Source: Agapanthus africanus (lineage: Eukaryota; Streptophyta; Magnoliopsida; Asparagales; Amaryllidaceae). Taken from it: a DNA stretch of 64,000 bases. The stretch covers positions 142,681,988 to 142,745,987 of the forward strand of contig JASDDO010000001.1 of the NCBI GenBank assembly GCA_030015575.1, written 5' to 3'. The position numbers were made by a program, and so were the translations under genes. A model generated the notes under the pieces. The model saw only the letters and a program-made list of their open reading frames with translations, was not told where the DNA came from and did no database searches. This document shows positions 57,898-64,000 of this stretch, one piece after another; within the stretch, counting starts at the first letter, position 1, and every line of letters starts with the position of its first letter.

Positions 57898-59296
57898 AAT
57901 ACCCCCAAACTTATCTTTTGCTCGTCCCGAGCAAAAACCAATTTATTCTCCAAAAAACCTAACTTCACTTTCGCGGGGAATCGCGATTGCACTGAGCTCG
58001 TGCAACAAGTCGTTAAACCTCTAGGTGTCCCTAGTAGGAGGAGTGTTGTCTCCTGAGGGTTTTCAGCGGATACTACCCACAAAATCCGATCAATTTGGCA
58101 TGTTGACTTTCATTCTTCAATTCGGTATTCTAGCAAGAAATTCTATTATCTTCAACTTAGAAATCATAAACCCGTATTTTTCATGCTTCCTTTTCATTTA
58201 ACTTAAAATCGTATATGTTCTGCAAATTTATTAAGCTTTCAGCATCTTTTGAATTTTTCTTCTAAGGTTCTACCTCGACTTAGGAATTTTTATCATCTCT
58301 ACTGAAGGTATAAGCCCTATCTTTCATTCTTATCTCTCATCTAAACCCCAATCATATACCCCTACGTGTGTGTATGTATTACCCCAACACTTGAAAATTC
58401 AATTCTAGCTATCATACTCTTGTCCATCTTCCAAAATACTTTTAGTTGGTGAATTTTAAATGAAATTGCTTACACATCCTTCATGCAACCATTAATACTT
58501 CTTGAGGTACTAAATGACCGATTACAAAATGTGCTTGCGCATTTAGGCGTAATTTCTTGTCTTGCAATACCTAAGGCTTAGCAGTGACTCCCAAACCAGT
58601 TGGTCTAAGGCACTAGGTGATAAAGCACCCTTGCTATATATATTTTATTTTTATTTATGCAGCCTCAAGTAATTACAAAACCCGTGTTCATTTTTTTATA
58701 TCTCTTTATTCACACTTGTACTTCTATTTTATTTTCCTTCATGCTAAGGATTTTAGACAAGAGTATTTCAAGGTATCCTCTACTATTCCAAGTTTCAAGG
58801 TGCGTGTTTGTGCGAGTTGTAGGGTATATATTTTCAGAATTTAGATTCAAGGTTCGAAATTACTTTTCAGACTTACACTTCAATAAAAATTTCAATACTC
58901 TTCCCTTATTTTGACTTAGCCCAAGAACTGAACTCAAAATTTGCCTATTTCTAAGTAAACTATAAGGACATATATTTTCTACCGTTAAATTTTTAAGAAA
59001 GGTTATTTTTAGGGTTTTTTAATTTACTAAGTTTAGGATCTAGTTTTTCCCTACTATTCAACCGTCATGTCAAACTTAAGTCAAATATGACCAAAATTGA
59101 ACTTTTCAATTTTTATAATTTTTAAATTTTTTTTCAATTTTTATGGGTTTTAAAATAGTATGCAAATGCAAAAATATACATATGAATGCGAAGGAAGAAA
59201 TCTTATCGGGCACACCCCCAAACTTAAACTTGACAGTGTCCTCACTGTCAGGCTACACCAAGAGGGTCAAAATTGTCGGCACTCCTCTGTTTATTA

Positions 59297-59337
<41 letters not shown>

Positions 59338-59673
59338 AGAAAAAGAAAATAAATATATATACAAAAAGGTCCCCCCTCCCCAAACTTAAGTGAAACGGTG
59401 TTTCCACTGTTGAAGTATTAAAGTTCAGAGTTAGGAAGGAGAAAAACACAGTATCAAGTTATACAAGGCCTTACACAGGCCAAAGGTTAGCACCAACCAT
59501 TTAAAAAATTTATCGTTATAATAGTGTGGTTGGTGAAAGAATGGAGTGTAGAGAAAAGAAATGAGAAACACACGAGACCGTATGGAGATAGAAGCAGTAT
59601 ACGGTCTCGGTGGAGGAGAAGAATGGCGGAAGGGAAAAAGAAATGGTGGTGGTTTGACTTCTTCAGGTGGAGG
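57898..59673 (-). other. Element C PPT and conserved 3' noncoding region
   Basis: PPT TAAGTTTGGGGGTATT (minus) at 57898-57913. Shared blocks at 57958-58090 (CCTCAGGAGACAAC, AGTGCAATCGCGATTCC), 58344-58415 (ACACACACGTAGGGGTAT) and 58490-58640 (ACTGGTTTGGGAGTCACTGC, TCAAGAAGTATTAATGGT). The end of the tail motif, FFHQP and FKWLVLTFGLCKALYN, lies at about 59,450-59,540, before a second PPT-like TTAAGTTTGGGGAGGGG. An (ATT)n run occupies 59290-59335. Confidence 0.75.
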
Positions 59674-60613
59674 TTAATTAATCACAAAATCCGTGTCATT
59701 TAGGAATGCGAGTTCGTCAGCAAAAAGTTCTTCAAAACTCTCATCGATATAATTGAACATTTTGCTGTCAGTATGTTTTGTGCCAGAATTTATCATACTT
59801 GATTTGTCAAAAATTATGGAGGTAGGAGACTCGAAAAACTTATCTACCTCATTTTCAAAAGTATCCAAATCAAGTTGGCTTTCTGGAATGATCAAACTTG
59901 AATTATCGGATTGTGATTCATTAATACTCGCTATCATTAAAGGAAGATTAGAAGAAGAACCAGAGAAAGTGGGAGAAAGCAGTTGAATACGAACTTGAGG
60001 GTGGAGATGGAGTGTATAAATTAGCACAATTTGTAATGACCGATGTGTAAAAAGCGATTGTGCTAATCTATCAACCCATTGAGAAATGAGGTCAAATCTC
60101 TCAAGGTTCGTGAGAAAACATGGGTACGTCGAACTTGGTAAAGCAGACATTGAAAATGAAAAGGATACGGTTTCTTGCGCAGTCGGAACGACAGAAAGGA
60201 TGAAGGGGATTGATTTAGGAAGTGTAACAGTTAAAGGTCCAGGAGGATGAATTGTCAAACAAAACGGGTTCATCCTCAGTACTATCCTCAATACTATCCT
60301 TAATACTCTCCTCAAAATTTAGCTTATCCATGCAATTCTCATCAAATTCAAGACGCATATGAAGTTCGGGAGAAACATTTAATGTCTCGGGATGATGAAT
60401 TGGAAAGAAAAACTCATCCAAATTTGTGGGTTCATCATCCAAAATATTCCCATCGTCAATATCCTCGATCAAGTGAAAATTAATTTTCTCAGACACCTCA
60501 TCAAAAGCATGGATATCAATCAATTCAGGTTCTAGAGTGGAGGTGTAGAGGTCAAAAGGATTGGTGATGGTTTCACTCGAAAAGGGCTCTTCACAATCAG
60601 GTAAATCAAACAC
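59450..60613 (-). pseudogene. Element C tail ORF region, broken
   Basis: Three frames that would make one protein. 60613-60215 is acidic (LIEDIDDGNILDDEP, PELHMRLEFDENCMDKLNFE). 60315-59674 contains VPTAQETVS, NLERFDLISQWVDRL, QSLFTHRSLQIVLIYT and DESFEELFADELAFL, ending DFVIN at a TAA. The next in-frame codons, PPPEEVKPPP, continue the motif seen in A. Further down FKWLVLTFGLCKALYN closes it. So there is one frameshift near 60,250 and one nonsense codon at about 59,676. Function unknown. Confidence 0.6.
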
Positions 60614-60920
60614 TACAAAGTCGCACGGGCTGGGCCATCACAAAAGACTCAATCGAATTGGGAAACTTTCACTTCCAGAAAGGGATCTTCATTTCCCAGC
60701 GGAAGTATACACTTTATTTTCGGAAGGAAACTGTCAAATTGGGAGAGAGTAGCTCACGAACAGAGTTGCGAGATAGTCGAGAGAAGAGACCACTACCAAA
60801 GGAAGACATCACGACTGAAAATCAGCCGACGTCTCAGAAGGTCTTTGCGGATCAAGAAGTCTAATCCGAAGATGTACGGTCTCATTCGTCAAATGAAAGA
60901 GACCCTGCTTCCACTGAAGG

Positions 60921-61784
60921 TCATTGCTCAATCCTTTTAGGCAAGGCATTACAAGCAAATAGAGCAGAGAGCTTACCGTTTGTTTCTATTTTATCTTCAA
61001 CTGGTGAATCATTTGGGACACTTGATAGACATTCAAAACCGGAGTTGTGGGATTCAATTGGGGATGGGTAGGTTTGATTTGGAAGGGTGTATAACTCACT
61101 CTCTCCACTCAAATTCTCGATCTGTCCAACCGCCTCATCATTCATTGGAATTTTTGGAGCCAGTTGGAAACTAACTACCGGGTCACTAGGTTGTATAAGG
61201 GCGGCCATGGACGCATTCAAATCACTCATCTGTTGGTTTGTCGCTACCATATAAGCTTCCAACGACTGTTCCAGACTAGACATGGGTTGTGACGGGGTTT
61301 CAGTAAAAGATTCAAAGTTGTTTGGATACTGGAAACTCCCAAATAGCTGTGTAGAAGCAATGTCCAGGGAAGGTGCGACAGTTGGGTAAGATGGATAAGA
61401 ATTGAATGGTTGGACAGTATTAGGATCAATATTTGGATAAAAAGGTGAATGGAATTGTTGATCCCAAGAACTGGAAGTGTTGAAAGGAGTGAAAGATCGG
61501 CTACGAGATTGTTCAATATGTTCAGCAATAGACATGGGTTTCGTAGTTACCACCAGACTCTCAAAAGGGGTATCAATGTAAGAAGGCGGTGAAGGTTGAA
61601 ACGGTTGATACAAAGTAGATTGCGAAGTCCAACTGTTTCTCCTAGACGCGTCTATTCGATCTTTCAAAGAAATTTTGGGCATGGAAGGGTCGTCCGAAAT
61701 TCGACCAAAACAATGCACGTAGGAAGTAATGTCTGGTTGAGGGTACCAAAGTTCGGCAAGAGTTTTGTGAGGTAGGGTACCCAT
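60921..61784 (-). CDS. Element C ORF, 287 residues, at the gag position, unknown
   Basis: An intact frame starting MGTLPHKTLAELWY. The N-terminal half has two similar segments, ISLKDRIDASRRNSW and MSIAEHIEQSRSRSF, each a short amphipathic stretch with SR dipeptides. A Ser/Pro/Tyr-rich middle (FNSYPSYPTVAPS) follows, then a possible helix LEQSLEAYMVATNQQMSDLN. The C-terminal third is acidic and Ser-rich. I see no Gag core, zinc knuckle or protease motif, and no similarity to gag of A. It is longer than chance would favour in this base composition and is the first ORF after the primer site. It may be a diverged Gag or a captured gene. Confidence 0.5.
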   Translation of the reverse strand: MGTLPHKTLAELWYPQPDITSYVHCFGRISDDPSMPKISLKDRIDASRRNSWTSQSTLYQPFQPSPPSYIDTPFESLVVTTKPMSIAEHIEQSRSRSFTPFNTSSSWDQQFHSPFYPNIDPNTVQPFNSYPSYPTVAPSLDIASTQLFGSFQYPNNFESFTETPSQPMSSLEQSLEAYMVATNQQMSDLNASMAALIQPSDPVVSFQLAPKIPMNDEAVGQIENLSGESELYTLPNQTYPSPIESHNSGFECLSSVPNDSPVEDKIETNGKLSALFACNALPKRIEQ

Positions 61785-61799
61785 GATGTGAGAAAGGAG

Positions 61800-62937
61800 A
61801 AGAATGTGATGATTTTTTTTATTTTTTATTTTTTAAATTTTTTTTATTTAAAAAAATTGTTTGTTTTTGGAGTTTTGAAATTTTTGAAAGTGTTTTTTTA
61901 GAAAGAGTTTTGCAAAAATTTGTATGGAACTACGACACAATTTCAAACAATAACAATTTATACATTCACAATCAAGTCTAGAGCTAGGGTCTCCTAAGTC
62001 AACTAGACTGCTCCTAACTGTTCCAAAGGGCAAGTTGTGAGATATCCCTCAAATCTCCTCTTCACCGCCAATTGTGGCCAGGTAAGCACAAGTAAAGAAA
62101 GGAGGGATCCGCTCACGAATCACCGTGAGACGAGCCTTTTAAAATTACCTTTCCCACTTGTCTAGCCTAAACACCACAAAGTTAGGTTTAGATAAACGAC
62201 CGATTGCCCACAACCTTCCTTTGTCCTAAAGAGCGCGACAGTCCTTATTGGATGAGTCTAAATATTTTTTAATTAACTCGAGGGTGATGCATATGCTTTT
62301 TAGTGATTTCTGGGGTCTTAGGAAGGGTAATGAAATCTCCACCCAATCTGGATTCGTGTTATAGCCCCTTAAAAGTCCGTATTAATTATGCAAAGCAGTT
62401 AACACACCAAAAACACTTGCAAATTTTTTTTTATTTGGCAGCGCAAAGAATCCTGCACAAAAACAATTTATTGGAGAGGGAGAAAGATTTTGCGCAAAGA
62501 ACCCTGCAGGAAATTTTTTTCCAGTGGAGTTCAGAGAGTAGAAGAGAGGACACAAATACTTACAGAGAATTTTGGGATGCTGACATCACTGGTTGACCGC
62601 GGTTCGGCGGTCAAACGCTTGAATCCGCCGCGGTTCCGCGGTGATTAAGTTGGTTTGGCTCTCCAAAATTTTTCTGTTGTCTGTTGTGATTCTCCTATGT
62701 CTGTTCAGATATTCTGTTTGTTGATTTGTTCACTGACTTTTTCCAGATCTGAATCAGTCCATCTTCTTTTCCTGCGCAATTCACACAATACCTCTCAAAA
62801 AGAACAAGATGATTTTTATTTTTATTTTACTTATTAATTTTTTTTAAAATTTTTAAATTTTTATAATTTTTAAGATTTTTTATTTTTTATTTTTTTATTT
62901 TTAACCCGAAATTACACAAAGAAAGAGACTACTGTCT
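61800..62937 (-). other. Element C 5' leader
   Basis: No supported sense ORF. The block at 62040-62270 (on the minus strand GACTGTCGCGCTCTTTAGGA, GGTGATTCGTGAGCGGAT, CTTACCTGGCCACAA) matches the leader of A at 14515-14730. A GC-rich segment at 62595-62645 (GACCGCGGTTCGGCGG ... CCGCCGCGGTTCCGCGG) corresponds to A 14168-14245. T/A-rich low-complexity runs at 61810-61860 and 62815-62900. Confidence 0.65.
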
Positions 62938-62954
62938 CCCCGGCAACGGCGCCA
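62938..62954 (-). other. Element C primer binding site, tRNA-Asp type
   Basis: Minus-strand TGGCGCCGTTGCCGGGG, two bases after the 5' LTR end. Same as in element A. Confidence 0.95.
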
Positions 62955-62956
62955 TT

Positions 62957-64000
62957 TGATTGTAGAGATTTTGCGTGCGTGCATTTTGAAATCAAAGTTA
63001 AAAATACCGCAATCAATAACGGTATTGCTTGGTAGCTAGACGGTTGAGTACGGGTCGGTCCACAGGGAGATGGATTCCTTTTCTTTATGTTCTAACGAGT
63101 TAATCCGATCAAGTCGGGTTTTGTTTTACGATCTAAGAATGATATTAACTTGATTAAAAGTCTTGCCAGGGTTAGGATTAGGTTAGTTTGGAAAAGGGAT
63201 TCTTCCCACTGCTTTCAATGCCCTAATGAAGAATATAGGTATTAGGGTAATAGTCAACAAAGGGGATTAGCACGACTAGAAAGAAACTTAGTTTCTTCCT
63301 TTTGGTCTTTGTCCGTCCTTTCTTAACTCTTAGCCCTAACCTCTATTTAAATCAACCACAACCGGTCGAACTAGGGAATCACCGCTATCTCATAGGATAG
63401 GGTGCCGTAGTGAGCGGTGTGTGATTCATTTAAACAGAGTCCTTTAAATAAAATTATAGGGGAAGAGAAAAGAGTGAGAGAGATTTACATCTCTCAAACC
63501 TTCCCAATCATAACCCTAACAAGTGAGGAATTACTCACTCATTAGGGTATTAACAATGGAATTCATTTTTTTTAAAATTTTTATCTTAGAAAACTAAATT
63601 TCAAATATTAAAGGAACAGATAAAACATGTAAGAATTAAATTCAGAAAAGAAATGCGAGATAAAAATAAAAATACCTTTCTTTATTGATGCACTCTTGAA
63701 CGATTACAAGGAAAGAAAATTTTAGACTAGAATTTAAAAGGAGGCATCTCAAAAGAGGCACCCAAAAGAGGCACACCCCAAAAGAGGCTGTAGGCTTTCC
63801 TATTTATAGATAGGAGAAACCCTAGGGTTTACATCTGATCCACATCTGAAATTACAAGACTACCCTAAGAAAACCGGGTCAATGCACCGACACGCACCGA
63901 CACGTGCTCTGCACGGCCGCGGATCCGCGGCGGAATGCCTTGTTTGGCCGCGGATCCGCGGCCGTTTGATGGGCTCTTGGGCTCTGTTTTTCTGTGATGC
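62957..64000 (-). repeat. Element C 5' LTR, partial
   Basis: 1,044 bases from the minus-strand LTR end, collinear with 56468-57512. TATA-like CTATAAATAGG on the minus strand at 63799-63809, palindrome at 63913-63965. The start of the LTR and its flank are outside the window. Confidence 0.95.
63913..63965. promoter_or_regulatory. Perfect GC-rich palindrome in U3 of element C 5' LTR
   Basis: Arms ACGGCCGCGGATCCGCGG and CCGCGGATCCGCGGCCGT are exact reverse complements (18 bases each) around a 17-base loop identical to that of the 3' LTR copy. Confidence 0.95.

Larger units (their letters stand above)
56468..64000 (-). mobile_element. Element C: Athila/Tat-like relative of A, runs off the window
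   Basis: On the minus strand: 5' LTR from beyond 64000 to 62957, tRNA-Asp primer site, leader, a 287-residue ORF, tail ORF region, conserved 3' noncoding region, PPT, 3' LTR to 56468. No protease, RT, RNase H or integrase is present in the 5.06 kb interior. The two LTRs differ by only a few per cent over the part seen, so it is one of the younger insertions. Confidence 0.92.

Overview
This is a stretch of plant nuclear DNA made almost entirely of LTR retrotransposons, most likely pericentromeric or otherwise gene-poor heterochromatin. The evidence is tRNA-Met and tRNA-Asp primer binding sites next to long TG...CA terminal repeats, Tekay-like and Athila/Tat-like Ty3/gypsy domains, Ty1/copia domains, an L1-type LINE fragment, AT-rich spacers and many (AT)n or (CT)n microsatellites. 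I see no intact host gene. I cannot name the species.

Layout. (1) 1-10502: a non-autonomous Ty3/gypsy element (here E1) with 3.8 kb LTRs and a 2.8 kb interior carrying a zinc-knuckle mini-Gag and an acidic protein. Bases 1-75 are the 3' end of another E1 interior, so E1 is a tandem sharing an LTR. (2) 10508-11965: a solo copia-like LTR on the minus strand. (3) 11966-25102, minus strand: a decayed Tekay-like chromovirus (G) with LTR, gag, protease, RT, RNase H and the integrase N-terminus. It carries one convincing and one possible spliceosomal intron, and is split by element A. (4) 12487-20884, plus strand: an Athila/Tat-like element (A) with gag and protease remnants but no RT, RNase H or integrase, flanked by ATATA duplications. 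(5) 25103-43377: a second tandem, element T, arranged LTR-interior-LTR-interior-LTR, with gag remnants and an array of paired TGCAC motifs in each interior. (6) 43378-46150: an LTR-like stretch with a tRNA-like Pol III module and a spaced repeat. (7) 46320-49461: a decayed copia element in domain order gag, PR, INT, RT, RH, LTR. (8) 49462-50010: a LINE reverse-transcriptase fragment on the minus strand. (9) 50321-51624: a second, diverged copy of the solo copia LTR, cut by element B. (10) 51625-55557 (B) and 56468-64000 (C), both minus strand: relatives of A that also appear to lack pol genes, with an unidentified LTR-like piece (X, 55558-56467) between them.

How it fits together. Several families here look like parasites of other elements' machinery: E1 and T keep only gag-like remnants, and A, B and C replace pol with a shared 'tail' ORF. 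A, B and C also share conserved noncoding blocks (5' leader, 3' region) and a GC-rich palindrome in U3 about 100 bp upstream of the TATA box. That palindrome, the tail ORF, the G introns and the TGCAC array are the least explained signals. All identifications are by eye from motifs. No alignment or database search was run.
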